Shown here: positions 35,221 to 44,760 of the stretch, in pieces
Numbering within the stretch: the stretch's first letter is position 1
How the letters are laid out: each line of letters starts with the position of its first letter
DNA from: Methylocystis rosea SV97
GTDB taxonomy: Bacteria > Pseudomonadota > Alphaproteobacteria > Rhizobiales > Beijerinckiaceae
Direction: 5' to 3'
Assembly (NCBI RefSeq): GCF_000372845.1
Contig: NZ_KB889963.1
Span: forward strand, 434,001 to 498,000
Length of the DNA stretch: 64,000 nucleotides
Position numbers and translations under genes: made by a program
The notes under the pieces: model-generated
What the model saw: the letters and a program-made list of their open reading frames with translations, nothing else
Told to the model about the DNA's origin: nothing
Databases searched by the model: none

Positions 35221-36717
35221 TCAATCCTCGGAAAGCCGGGTCTTGCCCGGTCCATGCGGTTCGATCAGCGCGCCGAAATCATGCGGCTCCTTGCGGGCGC
35301 GGCGAAGCGCCGCGTCGAGAAACTCGGTGAAGGCGTCGATGTCGCGCTCTTCGGTCCGGTGGTTGATGATCGCCGCGCGGATCGCCGGAATCCCGTCGAG
35401 GATCGTCAGCGACGGCGCCGCCTCGCCGCGCTCATGCAACTCCATGACGATTTCGCGCGCCAGCGAACCATCCTCATCGTCCTTGACGCCGAAGCAGACG
35501 ATGTTGAGCGTCACCGGCGCGCGCAGCGCGAAGGCGTCCGATTGCGCGATCCACGCCTCGAGCCGCTTCGCCATGCGGCAGGTTTGCTCGATACATTGGC
35601 CCAAACGCTTGGCGCCGAAGGTTTCGATGGTGAACCAGGTCTTGAGCGCGCGAAAGCTGCGCGACAGGTCGGGACCGAGATCGCAAGGCCAGGTGTCGCC
35701 CGCCGCGAGGCCGCGCGGCGCGCGTGTAAGATAAGCGGCGTTGGCAGCGAAGGCGCGCTTATGCGCCGCCTTGTCGCGCACCAGGAAGAAGCCGGCGTCA
35801 TAGGGGACGTGCAGCCATTTATGGAAGTCGAAGGCGACGCTGTCTGCGCGCTCCAGTCCCTTGACCAACGGCTTGAGCGCCGGCGAGAGCGCCGCCAGCG
35901 CGCCGAACGCCCCGTCGACATGGAACCACAAATCCTCGGTGTGCGCGACGTCAGCGAGCCGGTCGAGCGGATCGATCGCGCCGGTGTCGACCGTGCCCGC
36001 GGTGCCGACGATCAGAAACGGCCTGAAGCCCGCCGCGCGGTCGGCGGCGATGGCGCGGCGAAGATCGCGCACTTTCATCGCGCGCCGCTCGTCCGAAGGA
36101 ATGAGGCGCAGATGCCGCGCGCCGAGACCGGCAAGCTCCATCGCCTGGCGCACGCAATTATGCGCTTCGCGCGACGCATAGGCGATGAGCTGGCCCGGAA
36201 GCGCGCAGAGCCCGTTTAGCCGAACGTCCTTCTCGCCATAGGCCTGGTCGCGCGCGACGAGCAGGCACAGGAAGTTGGCGATCGAGGTTCCGGTGACAAA
36301 AATGCCGCTCGCGTCGGGCGGAAAGCCGAAGGCCTGCGCCATCCAGGCGGCGATCTGGCGCTCGACATCGATGGCGATGTGATTGCGACCGCCGCAGTTC
36401 GAATTCATGCCGGCGGCGAGCATTTCGGCGATCATGCCGGCCGGCGTGCCGGCGCCCTGGGCCCAGCCCATGAACATCGGATGCGTATTGCCAGTCGCGA
36501 AGGGCTTGATGTAGCGGTCGAAGTCCTCGAGCACGGCGGAGAACTCGCGGCCTTCTTGCGGGAGGTCGCGTTTGAAGCGGGCCCGCGCCTCTTCGCTCGG
36601 CTCGATCCAGACGGGGCGCTCGCGCAGATCGCGCAGATTGTCGAGCATCATGTCGAGCGCCCGGTGGCTCTCGGCGCGAAATTCGTCCCAGTTTTCGGGG
36701 TCGAGATTAACCGGCAT
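35221..36717 (-). CDS. Group II PLP-dependent decarboxylase (aromatic-L-amino-acid decarboxylase type)
   Basis: 498-residue cytosolic enzyme of the DDC/TyrDC/Gad group. The PLP-binding lysine lies in SVAFDFHKWLHVPYDAGF. Also seen are FVTGTSIANFLCLLVARD, a PLP-phosphate segment (GTAGTVDTGAIDPL) and FHVDGAFGALA, whose Asp contacts the pyridine nitrogen. The ATG at 36717 begins the conserved domain; the longer frame adds 25 Arg-rich residues with no support. The substrate (tryptophan, phenylalanine, DOPA or other) cannot be told. It stands as a single gene downstream of an FAH-family gene in the same direction. Confidence 0.88.
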   Translation of the reverse strand: MPVNLDPENWDEFRAESHRALDMMLDNLRDLRERPVWIEPSEEARARFKRDLPQEGREFSAVLEDFDRYIKPFATGNTHPMFMGWAQGAGTPAGMIAEMLAAGMNSNCGGRNHIAIDVERQIAAWMAQAFGFPPDASGIFVTGTSIANFLCLLVARDQAYGEKDVRLNGLCALPGQLIAYASREAHNCVRQAMELAGLGARHLRLIPSDERRAMKVRDLRRAIAADRAAGFRPFLIVGTAGTVDTGAIDPLDRLADVAHTEDLWFHVDGAFGALAALSPALKPLVKGLERADSVAFDFHKWLHVPYDAGFFLVRDKAAHKRAFAANAAYLTRAPRGLAAGDTWPCDLGPDLSRSFRALKTWFTIETFGAKRLGQCIEQTCRMAKRLEAWIAQSDAFALRAPVTLNIVCFGVKDDEDGSLAREIVMELHERGEAAPSLTILDGIPAIRAAIINHRTEERDIDAFTEFLDAALRRARKEPHDFGALIEPHGPGKTRLSED

Positions 36718-36835
36718 GTCCAGGGCCTCGCGCGCCGGCGGCTTAGTGGAGGCGCAACCACGGTTGCGAAAGATCGCGCGAAGGCGTTTCACGCTTCTGC
36801 AAATAGCCGGGTTTCCCTGCCCGGCGCAACCGGGC

Positions 36836-37543
36836 TTATTTTCCGATGCTTACGGCCACAGAGCCGACATGTTCCACCTCGCCGTCGACGATGTCGCCGG
36901 GAAGGAGCGGTCCGACGCCCGAGGGCGTGCCGGTGAAGATGAGATCGCCGGGCGCAAGCGCGACATTTCGCGACAGCGCCGCGATGATTTCCGGCACGCT
37001 CCAGATCAGATCGCTAAGGTCGCCCGCCTGTCGTAGCACGCCATTGACGGACAGCGCGATGCGCGCCCGCGTCGGATGGCCGATGGCGGCGACGGGGCTG
37101 ATCGCGCCAATGGGGGCGGAATGGTCGAAGCCTTTCGACATGTCCCACGGCCGCCCGGCGCCGCGCGCCGCCGTCTGCAGGTCGCGCCGGGTCAGGTCGA
37201 TGCCGGCGGCATAGCCGAAGACGCAGTCGAGCGCCCGCTCGGCGGGAAGATCTGCGCCGCCCTTTCCGAGCGCCGCAACCAATTCGATCTCGTGGTGAAG
37301 ATTATGTGTCAGCGTCGGATAGGGAATCGTCGCGCCGCTCTCGACCACCGCGTCGGCGGGCTTGGAGAAGAACACCGGCGGCTCCGCATCGCCGCCCTTC
37401 GCGGGGTCCTTTCCCATTTCGCGGGCGTGGGCGGCATAGTTCAGCGCGATGCAGAAGATCCGCCGCACGGGAAATCGCCGCGCGTCTTGCGCGATAGCGA
37501 CGCTTGGGAAGGGCGGCGGCGGAAAGATGAACTCAGCGGACAT
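36836..37543 (-). CDS. Fumarylacetoacetate hydrolase-family protein
   Basis: 235-residue FAH-superfamily enzyme. The metal-binding region is HNLHHEIELVAALGKGG, with the usual HxxE...E pattern, followed by GYAAGIDLTRRDLQ, KGFDHSAPIG and TGTPSGVGPLLPGD. The family includes fumarylpyruvate hydrolases, acylpyruvases and oxaloacetate decarboxylases. Length and motif fit the short cytosolic acylpyruvase-like class. The substrate is not deducible. Gap to the downstream decarboxylase gene: 118 bp. Confidence 0.88.
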   Translation of the reverse strand: MSAEFIFPPPPFPSVAIAQDARRFPVRRIFCIALNYAAHAREMGKDPAKGGDAEPPVFFSKPADAVVESGATIPYPTLTHNLHHEIELVAALGKGGADLPAERALDCVFGYAAGIDLTRRDLQTAARGAGRPWDMSKGFDHSAPIGAISPVAAIGHPTRARIALSVNGVLRQAGDLSDLIWSVPEIIAALSRNVALAPGDLIFTGTPSGVGPLLPGDIVDGEVEHVGSVAVSIGK

Positions 37544-37570
37544 TCTATTGGCTTCGCGCTTGGCGGCTGA

Positions 37571-38542
37571 TCAGTCGAAATCGGCGGGATTGAAGCTGCG
37601 CAGCGTGCCGCAGAATTCGCAGGTGACGCCGATGCGGCCGTCGTCGCCGATCATATCGCTGCGCTCTTGCGGCGAGAAGCTCCTCAAGAGCTTGTCGATG
37701 CGCTCGTTCGAACAGCGGCAGAATTCCTCAAGCGCGCGTTCGGTGAAAACCTTGACGCCGCGCTCATGGAAAAGGCGATAGAGCAGTCGCTCGCTCGACA
37801 GCGCCGGATCGACGAGTTCGTGATCTTCGAGAGTCGCCGCGAGCGCCTGGCCTTCGGTCCAATGGTCGCTGTCGTCCTCGGGAGGCTCCTCCGCCCCGTC
37901 CGGCGCGTCGCCGGGCGGAAGATCGCGGGCGCGGGCGCCGCCGGGCGGCAAATATTGCAGCAGCAATCCGCCGGCGCGCCAACTGGCGCCCTGCGGCGTG
38001 ACGATTTCGGCGACGGCGAGTCTGACGAAGGACGGGATCTGCTCCGATTGCCGGAAATAGATATGCGCGGCCTCGGCGAGGCTCTCGCCCTCCAGCGGCA
38101 CCACGCCCTGGTAGCGCGCGGCGTCTTCCTCGCGTTCGATGGTGAGCGCCAGATGACCGCGCCCGAACAGCGCCGCCGGCGAAGCGTCGCGTATTTGGGC
38201 GACGCGCTCCGCGTCGAAACGGGCGAAGCCGCGCAGCTTCCCCGGCGCGTCATAGTCGACGACGAGCATGTCGACCGGGCCGTCGCTGCGCGTCTGCAGC
38301 TGAAAGCGTCCGTGCGATTCCAAAATCGAGCCTAGCAGCGCGGCGAGCGCCACCGCTTCGCCGAGCAGGCGCGCGACCTGCGGCGGATAGGCGTAATGGC
38401 TCAGGATGGAATCGACCGTCGGGCCGAGACGCACGACGCGGCCGCGCAGGTCGAGCGCTTCGACCGCGAAGGGCAGCACCCGGTCATCCTCGGAATGGAG
38501 CGCGACTGGCCGGCTCGGCGCCGAGCCCCCGCCTTGCGGCAT
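37571..38542 (-). CDS. hslO: Redox-regulated chaperone Hsp33
   Basis: 323-residue holdase activated by oxidation. The N-terminal substrate-binding domain (PFAVEALDLRGRVVRLGPTVDSIL) and the C-terminal zinc switch with CRCSNERI and CEFCG (CxC and CxxC) are present. An Asp/Pro/Glu-rich insert of about 30 residues (GARARDLPPGDAPDGAEEPP) occurs before the zinc region. The ATG at 38542 overlaps the argF stop by one base (TGATG), so translation is coupled to arginine genes. This argD-argF-hslO order is common in Hyphomicrobiales. Confidence 0.94.
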   Translation of the reverse strand: MPQGGGSAPSRPVALHSEDDRVLPFAVEALDLRGRVVRLGPTVDSILSHYAYPPQVARLLGEAVALAALLGSILESHGRFQLQTRSDGPVDMLVVDYDAPGKLRGFARFDAERVAQIRDASPAALFGRGHLALTIEREEDAARYQGVVPLEGESLAEAAHIYFRQSEQIPSFVRLAVAEIVTPQGASWRAGGLLLQYLPPGGARARDLPPGDAPDGAEEPPEDDSDHWTEGQALAATLEDHELVDPALSSERLLYRLFHERGVKVFTERALEEFCRCSNERIDKLLRSFSPQERSDMIGDDGRIGVTCEFCGTLRSFNPADFD

Positions 38543-39486
38543 CAGAACTGCCCCGGCGCGAGACACCAGCACAGCACGCCTTTCTGCGCGTGAAGGCGGT
38601 TCTCGGCTTCGTCGAAGACCACCGACTGCGGTCCGTCGATCACTTCCGCGGTGACTTCCTCGCCGCGATGCGCCGGCAGACAATGCATGAAGACGGCATT
38701 TTTCGCGGCCGCGCGCATCAGTTTCGAGTCGACCTGATAGGGCGCGAGCGCGGCGCGGCGCTGGTCCTCGTCCGCGTCGCCCATCGACACCCAGCAGTCG
38801 GTGATGACGGCGTCGGCGCCGTCCACCGCCTCATAGGCGTCGCGCGTCAGATTCATCTTCGCGCCATTGGCTTTCGCCCAGCTGACCAGATCTTCCGAGG
38901 GCGCAAAGTCCGCCGGCGTCGCCACATTGATCGTGAAGCCCAGGCGGCCGGCGGCATGCACCCAGCTTGCAAGCACATTATTGGCGTCGCCGCTCCAGGC
39001 CACCGTGCGCCCTTCAATCGGACCGAGATGCTCCTCGAAGGTCAGCACGTCCGCCATCACTTGGCAGGGATGCGACTGTTTGGTGAGTCCATTGATGACC
39101 GGCAGATTGCCATAACGCGCCAGCTCCATGAGATCTGGATGCGAAAGAATGCGCACCATGATTGCGTCGAGAAACCGCGCGAGCACGCGCGCCGTATCGG
39201 CGATGGTTTCGCCGCGGCCAAGCTGCATTTCGGCGCCGGTCAACATGATCGTCTCGCCGCCGAGTTCGCGCATCGCGATGTCGAAGGAGACGCGCGTGCG
39301 GGTCGACGGCTTGTCGAACACCATGCCGAGATATTTGCCGACGAGCGGTCGTTCGGCCGCCTCGACGCCTTTGACGCGGCGCGCCTTGAGCGACTTGGCG
39401 AGATTAAGAATATGGCGCAGCTCTTCGCCCGAGTGATCGGAAAGATCGAGGAAGCTGCGCGGCCGCGTCAGCGAATGGGCGGTCAT
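38542..39486 (-). CDS. argF: Ornithine carbamoyltransferase
   Basis: 314-residue enzyme making citrulline from ornithine and carbamoyl phosphate. The carbamoyl-phosphate motif is [28 protein letters not shown] and the ornithine-binding [11 protein letters not shown] are present, and [12 protein letters not shown] lies between. The ATG at 39486 overlaps the argD stop (TGATG). It is the middle gene of a translationally coupled argD-argF-hslO operon. Confidence 0.96.
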   Translation of the reverse strand: MTAHSLTRPRSFLDLSDHSGEELRHILNLAKSLKARRVKGVEAAERPLVGKYLGMVFDKPSTRTRVSFDIAMRELGGETIMLTGAEMQLGRGETIADTARVLARFLDAIMVRILSHPDLMELARYGNLPVINGLTKQSHPCQVMADVLTFEEHLGPIEGRTVAWSGDANNVLASWVHAAGRLGFTINVATPADFAPSEDLVSWAKANGAKMNLTRDAYEAVDGADAVITDCWVSMGDADEDQRRAALAPYQVDSKLMRAAAKNAVFMHCLPAHRGEEVTAEVIDGPQSVVFDEAENRLHAQKGVLCWCLAPGQF

Positions 39487-40682
39487 CACGCAGCTCCGAG
39501 CTTTTCAATAGGCGCGGCGAGTCGGGCGCATGCGGCGAAAAGGCGCGACGCCGCCGCCGCGACGTCGCTCTCGTCGATGATGAGCGGCGGCAAAAGGCGC
39601 ACGACATTGTCGCCGGCGAGCACCGTCAACAGGCCTTCGGCGCGAGCGGCGGCGGCGAAGTCGCCATTCGGTATCCGCATCTTGAGGCCGAACATCAGCC
39701 CTTCGCCGCGGATTTCTTCGATGAGCGACGGAAAGCGGTCCTCGAGCTCCGCCAGCCGTTGGCGCAACAGCGCGCCAAGCCGCGCGACGCGCGCCATGAA
39801 GCCTTCCGCAAGCACGACGTCGAGAACGGCGCCGCCCACCGCCGTCGCCAGCGGATTGCCGCCGAAGGTGGAGCCATGCGCGCCCAGCGTCATGCCTTTG
39901 GCGGCCTCGCGCGTCGCGAGGCACGCGCCGAGCGGAAATCCGCCGCCCAGCCCCTTGGCGAGCGCCACGATGTCGGGCGTGACGCCGGCATGTTCGCAGG
40001 CGAGGAATTTGCCGGTGCGGCCGACGCCGCATTGGACTTCATCCAACACCAGCAGTAGCCCGCGCGCGTCGCAAAGCTCCCGTAGCCGCGCCAGAAACGA
40101 CGGCGAAAAGACTCTTAGACCGCCTTCTCCCTGTATCGGTTCGAGCAGGACGCCCGCGGTTTCCTGCGTGATCGCCGCCTCGACGGCGTCAAAATCGCCA
40201 AAGGGAACCTGATCGAAGCCCTCGACGGGCGGCCCGAACCCATCAAGATATTTCGCGTTGCCGCCCGCGGCGATCGTCGCGAGCGTGCGGCCATGGAAGG
40301 CGCCTTCGAAAGTGATCAGCCGATAGCGTTCGGGCTGTCCGTTGACCGCATGGAATTTCCGCGCCGTCTTGATCGCGCACTCCACCGCTTCCGCGCCGGA
40401 ATTGGTGAAAAAGACCAGATCGGCGAATGTGGCGTCGCAGAGCCGCTCCGCGAGCCGCTCGGCCTGCGGGATGCGAAAGAGATTGGAGACATGCCACGGC
40501 TCTTCCGCCGCGCGCTTCAAAGTCTCGACAAGATGCGGATGATTGTGGCCGAGCGACAGTACGGCGACGCCCGCGCTAAAATCGAGATAGCGGTCGCCGT
40601 TTTCCGCAATCAGCCACGCGCCTTCGCCATGTTTGAATGCGAGATCGGCGCGCGGATAGGTCGGATAAAGCGCTGACGTCAA
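39486..40682 (-). CDS. argD: Acetylornithine aminotransferase
   Basis: 398-residue class III aminotransferase of arginine biosynthesis, often also active on succinyldiaminopimelate in lysine synthesis. Key parts are [57 protein letters not shown] and the PLP lysine in [13 protein letters not shown]. The start is TTG at 40682 with GGAG eight bases upstream; the N-terminus [20 protein letters not shown] is where ArgD proteins normally begin. It is the first gene of the operon, with a terminator-like hairpin in its leader. Confidence 0.95.
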   Translation of the reverse strand: MTSALYPTYPRADLAFKHGEGAWLIAENGDRYLDFSAGVAVLSLGHNHPHLVETLKRAAEEPWHVSNLFRIPQAERLAERLCDATFADLVFFTNSGAEAVECAIKTARKFHAVNGQPERYRLITFEGAFHGRTLATIAAGGNAKYLDGFGPPVEGFDQVPFGDFDAVEAAITQETAGVLLEPIQGEGGLRVFSPSFLARLRELCDARGLLLVLDEVQCGVGRTGKFLACEHAGVTPDIVALAKGLGGGFPLGACLATREAAKGMTLGAHGSTFGGNPLATAVGGAVLDVVLAEGFMARVARLGALLRQRLAELEDRFPSLIEEIRGEGLMFGLKMRIPNGDFAAAARAEGLLTVLAGDNVVRLLPPLIIDESDVAAAASRLFAACARLAAPIEKLGAA

Positions 40683-40729
40683 AAGCCCTGCTCCATGCTC
40701 CCGTCGCTGGCTCCGGCCAGAGGAGGCTT

Positions 40730-40761
40730 AAAAAAACAAAGCGCCGCCCGTTTAGGGCGGC
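40730..40761 (-). terminator. Terminator-like hairpin in the argD leader (possible attenuator)
   Basis: On the minus strand a perfect 7 bp stem (GCCGCCC, 5-base loop, GGGCGGC; 40761-40743) is followed by GC, TTT, G and seven Ts (40736-40730). It has the form of an intrinsic terminator, ends 48 bases before the argD TTG and has no recognised gene upstream on that strand. It could attenuate the arg operon or end a short upstream RNA. Confidence 0.6.
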
Positions 40762-41097
40762 AGTTCAGGACGGGATTTTATGCGCGCCGCCCGACGCGGT
40801 CAAATCCATGGCGCGGTTCGATATTGGCGTCAAAGCCGCCTGGCGCGGCCGCGCTAGGGTGAGTCCTGCGGGCAACAGTCTCGCGGAAAGCCTGTTGAGA
40901 ACGCCAGCGCGCGCTTGCCAGCGCGACTCGCGCATGATTCAAAGTAAACAGAAAGTTTCTAGTCAGCGCCCGCGTAATTCGTTTGGGCGTGTTCTCTCGA
41001 GTGTTGATGCGCATCACATCGCCGCAGGGCTTCAGGCCTGCGCAGCGGTCGGAAGAAAATCCGATCCGCGCTCGACCCGAAAGAATGGAGAAGCCTA
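40762..41097. other. Divergent intergenic region between argD and gcrA
   Basis: 336 bp with no convincing gene. Two GANTC sites (40925-40929 GACTC and 40936-40940 GATTC), potential CcrM methylation sites, lie 7 bases apart about 160 bp before gcrA. Any transcript reading left from here would meet the hairpin at 40761-40743. Confidence 0.45.
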
Positions 41098-41616
41098 ATG
41101 TCATGGACCGACGAACGCGTCGAACTGCTCCGCAAGCTTTGGAGCGATGGTCTCAGCGCCAGCCAAGTGGCGGCGGAACTTGGACCGGGCATCACCCGCA
41201 ACGCTGTGATCGGAAAGATCCATCGTCTGGGACTCGCCGAACGCGCCAAGACGGCGAGCGCGCAGCGGCCTCGCGTCGCCAAGACTCCTCGCCCGACGCA
41301 CCCGCGCATGAACGGCGTCTCGTCGCACGGCAATCTGGCGCTCGCTTTCGCGCCGCATGCGCTGGCGGCGCCGCGGCGTGCGCCTGAAGAAGAGGTGGTG
41401 ATCCCGATATCGGAGCGCGTCACGCTCATGGAGCTCCGCGAATCCATGTGCCGCTGGCCGATGGGCGACCCCACGTCGGCGGAATTCCGCTTCTGCGGCG
41501 GCAAGTCGACGATCGGCGGCGGCCCCTACTGCGCCTATCACGCGCGCGTCGCCTATCAGCCTGCGCAAGATCGCCGCCGCGCGCGCGATCAGTTCAGGGC
41601 GCAGCGTTACGCGTGA
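41098..41616 (+). CDS. gcrA: GcrA cell-cycle regulator
   Basis: 172-residue alphaproteobacterial transcription regulator that binds the sigma70 holoenzyme and acts at promoters with CcrM-methylated GANTC sites. The N-terminal DNA-binding domain is diagnostic: MSWTDERVELLRKLW, then AAELGPGITRNAVIGKIHRLGL. A Pro/Arg-rich linker leads to the sigma-interacting C-terminal domain (CRWPMGDPTSAEFRFCGG, GGGPYCAYHARVAY). Full length. Confidence 0.96.
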   Translation: MSWTDERVELLRKLWSDGLSASQVAAELGPGITRNAVIGKIHRLGLAERAKTASAQRPRVAKTPRPTHPRMNGVSSHGNLALAFAPHALAAPRRAPEEEVVIPISERVTLMELRESMCRWPMGDPTSAEFRFCGGKSTIGGGPYCAYHARVAYQPAQDRRRARDQFRAQRYA

Positions 41617-41631
41617 ACCGCGTCGGACACG

Positions 41632-42378
41632 TCACTCGTGTCCGAACGTTTCGTCGAAAGAATAGCCAGCGCCGCGCACCGTGCGGATCGGATCCTTCTC
41701 GCGGCCGCGGATCAGCGCCTTGCGGAGCCGTCCGACATGGACGTCGACCGTGCGCTCGTCGATCTCCGCCGACATGCCCCAGACGCTGTCGAGCAGCTGC
41801 GCCCGCGTGAACACGCGTCCGGGCTTCTCCATAAAATATTCGAGCAGCCGGAATTCGGTCGGACCGAGGTGGATTTCGCGACCGGATCGGCGCACGCGAC
41901 GGGTGTCGCGGTCGAGGTCGATATCGCCGAGCGTGAGCCGTGAGGCCACGCGCTCGGGCCGCGCCCGGCGCAGCAGCGCGCGCACCCGCGCCATCAGCTC
42001 CGGAGTCGAAAACGGCTTGACGACATAATCATCGGCGCCGACCGAAAGGCCGCGCACGCGCTCGCCTTCCTCGCCGCGCGCGGTCAGCATGATCACCGGC
42101 ATGTCTCTGGCGCTGTCCCGCGCCCGCAGGCGACGGCAGATTTCAAGTCCCGAAACGCCCGGCAGCATCCAGTCGAGAATGACGAGATCGGGCGGCGACT
42201 CGGCGAGCCGCAGCTCGGCTTCATCGCCATTGTCGACATGCTCGACCTGATAACCTTCCGCTTCAAGGTTATACACGAGCAGCGTCGCGAGCGACGTCTC
42301 ATCCTCGACGACGAGGATTCGCGGCGCCCGATCGCTTTTCCCGCTCCGCTGTAGGACCGCGGACGACACGTCGCTCAT
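41632..42378 (-). CDS. phoB: Phosphate regulon response regulator PhoB
   Basis: 248-residue OmpR-class regulator. A 20-residue N-terminal extension precedes the receiver domain (ILVVEDETSL, phosphorylated Asp69 in VILDWMLPG, VIMLTARGEE, DDYVVKPFS) and a winged-helix domain (GPTEFRLLEYFMEKPGRVFTRAQLLD, VDVHVGRLRKAL). It ends the pst operon and overlaps the phoU stop by 4 bp. Phosphorylated by PhoR, it would bind the Pho boxes upstream of pstS. Confidence 0.95.
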   Translation of the reverse strand: MSDVSSAVLQRSGKSDRAPRILVVEDETSLATLLVYNLEAEGYQVEHVDNGDEAELRLAESPPDLVILDWMLPGVSGLEICRRLRARDSARDMPVIMLTARGEEGERVRGLSVGADDYVVKPFSTPELMARVRALLRRARPERVASRLTLGDIDLDRDTRRVRRSGREIHLGPTEFRLLEYFMEKPGRVFTRAQLLDSVWGMSAEIDERTVDVHVGRLRKALIRGREKDPIRTVRGAGYSFDETFGHE

Positions 42379-43091
42379 TGCGCCGCCTCATCCTTCACGC
42401 CGAAGTCGGGAGCGCGCGTTTTTGGCCGCTCCGTGGGCATCGCTTCGCCGGTGACCAGATAAACGACCGTCTCCGAGATGTTGGTCGTGTGATCGCCGAT
42501 CCGCTCCAGATTCTTTGAGCAGAACAGGAGATGCGTGCAGAAGGAGATGTTACGCGGATCCTCCATCATGAAGGTGAGGAGATCGCGGAACACAGAATCC
42601 TCCAGCGCGTCGAGATCGGAATCGTTCAGCCAGACCGCGCGCGCCCGCTCGGTGTCGCGCAAGGCGTAGGCGTCCAGCGCGTCCTTGAGCTGCATCGCGG
42701 CGATTTCGTGCATCGACTTCAAACCGACGATCGCGCGCGGCACGCGCGCCTCCGACACGATCTTGAGCGTTCGCTTGGCGATGTTCTTGGCCAGATCGCC
42801 GACGCGCTCGATGTCGCCGGAAATGCGGATCGCGGCGATGCATTCACGCAGATCGACCGCAAGCGGCTGCCGGCGCGCGATGGTGAGAATGGCGTTCTCC
42901 TCGATTTCGCGCTGCAACGCGTCGAGACGAGGATCGCTGGAGACGACGCGGTGGGCGAGGTCGACGTCGAAGGTCGACAAGGCGTCCATCGCCTCCGCCA
43001 GCATTTTCTCCGCGACGCCGCCCATTTCAGCGATGCGACGTCCCAGGGCTTCAAGGTCCCGGTCGTAGGATTTAACAGTATGATCGCTCAT
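42375..43091 (-). CDS. phoU: Phosphate transport regulator PhoU
   Basis: 238-residue all-helical protein with two PhoU repeats, each with the metal-cluster-type E/DxxxD pattern (IRISGDIERVGDLAKNIAKR and CSKNLERIGDHTTNISETV). PhoU links Pst transporter activity to PhoR and suppresses the regulon when phosphate is plentiful. Its stop overlaps the phoB start, and it begins 24 bp after pstB. Confidence 0.95.
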   Translation of the reverse strand: MSDHTVKSYDRDLEALGRRIAEMGGVAEKMLAEAMDALSTFDVDLAHRVVSSDPRLDALQREIEENAILTIARRQPLAVDLRECIAAIRISGDIERVGDLAKNIAKRTLKIVSEARVPRAIVGLKSMHEIAAMQLKDALDAYALRDTERARAVWLNDSDLDALEDSVFRDLLTFMMEDPRNISFCTHLLFCSKNLERIGDHTTNISETVVYLVTGEAMPTERPKTRAPDFGVKDEAAQ

Positions 43092-43115
43092 GAGCGCCGT
43101 CCTTGAATCGCGGGT

Positions 43116-43907
43116 TTAGCCAAAACGGCCGGTGATGTAGTCGAGCGTGCGCTTCGCTTGGGGCTTGTTGAACACGTCGTCCGTCTCGCCGAATTCGACG
43201 AGCTCGCCGAGATACATGAACGCCGTGTAATCAGAGACGCGCACCGCCTGCTGCATGTTGTGGGTGACGATCGCTATGGTGTAGCGGCTGGCCAATTCGT
43301 CTATTAGCTCCTCGACCTTCGCCGTCGAAATCGGATCGAGCGCCGAACAAGGTTCGTCAAACAGAATGATCTCCGGCTGCACCGCGACGCTGCGCGCGAT
43401 GCAGAGTCGCTGCTGCTGTCCGCCTGAAAGGCCGAGACCGCTGGTGTGAAGCTTGTCCTTGACCTCGTCCCAAAGAGCGGCGCCGCGCAGCGCGCCTTCG
43501 ACGCGCGCGTCCATATCGGCGCGCGGCAATTTCTCGTATAGCCGAATGCCGAACGCGATGTTCTCATAGATCGACATTGGAAAGGGCGTCGGCTTTTGGA
43601 ACACCATGCCGATGCGCGAGCGCAAGGCGTTAATGTCGATCGCCGGATCGAGAATATTCTCGCCGTCGAGCAGCACCTCTCCCTCGGCGCGCTGGCCGGG
43701 ATAGAGATCATACATGCGGTTCAAGACGCGCAGCAGCGTGGACTTGCCGCAGCCCGAGGGGCCGATGAAGGATGTCACCTTATTGGCGTATAAGGGCATG
43801 GTGACGTCTTTGAGCGAACGCGACTCGCCGTAAAAGAAGTCGAGATTCCGCATTGAAACCTTGGTCAGCGGCGCCTTTACTTGAGCAATTTGAGCAGCGG
43901 CGTTCAT
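43116..43907 (-). CDS. pstB: Phosphate ABC transporter ATP-binding protein
   Basis: 263-residue ATPase of the Pst importer. Walker A is GPSGCGKST, the signature is [15 protein letters not shown], and Walker B is [16 protein letters not shown], followed by the switch His in IVTHNMQQA. The ATG at 43907 overlaps the pstA stop (ATGA). The reading frame stays open far upstream through pstA, but that extension is only the out-of-frame reading of pstA. Confidence 0.96.
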   Translation of the reverse strand: MNAAAQIAQVKAPLTKVSMRNLDFFYGESRSLKDVTMPLYANKVTSFIGPSGCGKSTLLRVLNRMYDLYPGQRAEGEVLLDGENILDPAIDINALRSRIGMVFQKPTPFPMSIYENIAFGIRLYEKLPRADMDARVEGALRGAALWDEVKDKLHTSGLGLSGGQQQRLCIARSVAVQPEIILFDEPCSALDPISTAKVEELIDELASRYTIAIVTHNMQQAVRVSDYTAFMYLGELVEFGETDDVFNKPQAKRTLDYITGRFG

Positions 43908-44746
43908 TTCGAGTTCCTCCGCCCGGCGCTGAGCGCGCGGGCCGCGATCGAGAGAGCGAGAACAGCGACAGTGATGAGCAGCGCGCCGGTCCAGGCGAGC
44001 TGCTGCCAATCCTTGTAGGGCGACAGGGCGAACTGAAAGATGACGACCGGCAGGCTGGCCATCGGCGCGGTGAGGTCGCTGCTCCAGAACTGGTTGTTGA
44101 GCGCGGTGAAGAGCAGCGGCGCCGTCTCCCCAGAGACGCGCGCCACAGCGAGCAACACGCCGGTGATCAGTCCAGCCTTGGCGGCGCGATAGGCGACCTT
44201 GGCAACGACATGCGCACGGGGCGCGCCGAGCGCCGAAGCCGCCTCGCGCATCGAACCGGGCACAAGCAGCAGCATATCCTCGGTGGTTCGCACGACGACA
44301 GGGACGACCAACAGCGCCAGCGCCACGGCGCCTGAGATCGCCGAGAAGTGGCCCATCGGATGCACCAAGATGGTGTAGACGAAGAGGCCGATGACGATCG
44401 ATGGCGCGCTGAGCAGGATATCGTTGATGAAGCGCACGATCATCGTCAGCTTCGTATAGCGTCCATATTCGGCCATGTAAGTGCCGGCCAGCATGCCGAG
44501 CGGCGTGCCGATGGCGACGCCGATGATCGTCATGACAAGCGATCCGGCGATGGCGTTGAGAAGGCCGCCCTTGCTGCCGGGCGGCGGCGTCATTTCGGTG
44601 AAGACCGCCGGCGACAGACCGCGCACGCCCTCGTAAACGAGAGAGCCGAGGATCAAGGCCAGCCAGGAAAGGCCGAACACAGCGGCCACCCAGCACAGCG
44701 TGGTGGCGACTGAGTTGGCGCCGCGGCGTGAAGCATAAAGCGACAT
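43904..44746 (-). CDS. pstA: Phosphate ABC transporter permease PstA
   Basis: 280-residue inner-membrane permease with six hydrophobic helices and the cytoplasmic EAA-type loop ([30 protein letters not shown]) that docks on Pst[29 protein letters not shown] is the start of the permease domain. It begins 14 bp after pstC and overlaps pstB by 4 bp. Confidence 0.95.
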   Translation of the reverse strand: MSLYASRRGANSVATTLCWVAAVFGLSWLALILGSLVYEGVRGLSPAVFTEMTPPPGSKGGLLNAIAGSLVMTIIGVAIGTPLGMLAGTYMAEYGRYTKLTMIVRFINDILLSAPSIVIGLFVYTILVHPMGHFSAISGAVALALLVVPVVVRTTEDMLLLVPGSMREAASALGAPRAHVVAKVAYRAAKAGLITGVLLAVARVSGETAPLLFTALNNQFWSSDLTAPMASLPVVIFQFALSPYKDWQQLAWTGALLITVAVLALSIAARALSAGRRNSK

Positions 44747-44760
44747 GAGCTCGTTCTTTC

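Noticed and set aside
40778-41104. 108-codon minus-strand frame between gcrA and argD
   Set aside because: Mixed Arg/Ala-rich translation with no motif. It starts inside the gcrA start region and looks like chance coding in GC-rich DNA.
43908-44696. Extension of pstB upstream through pstA in one open frame (apparent 526-residue protein)
   Set aside because: The extra N-terminal part is pstA read out of frame. A proper ATG with a 4-bp overlap to pstA begins pstB at 43907.
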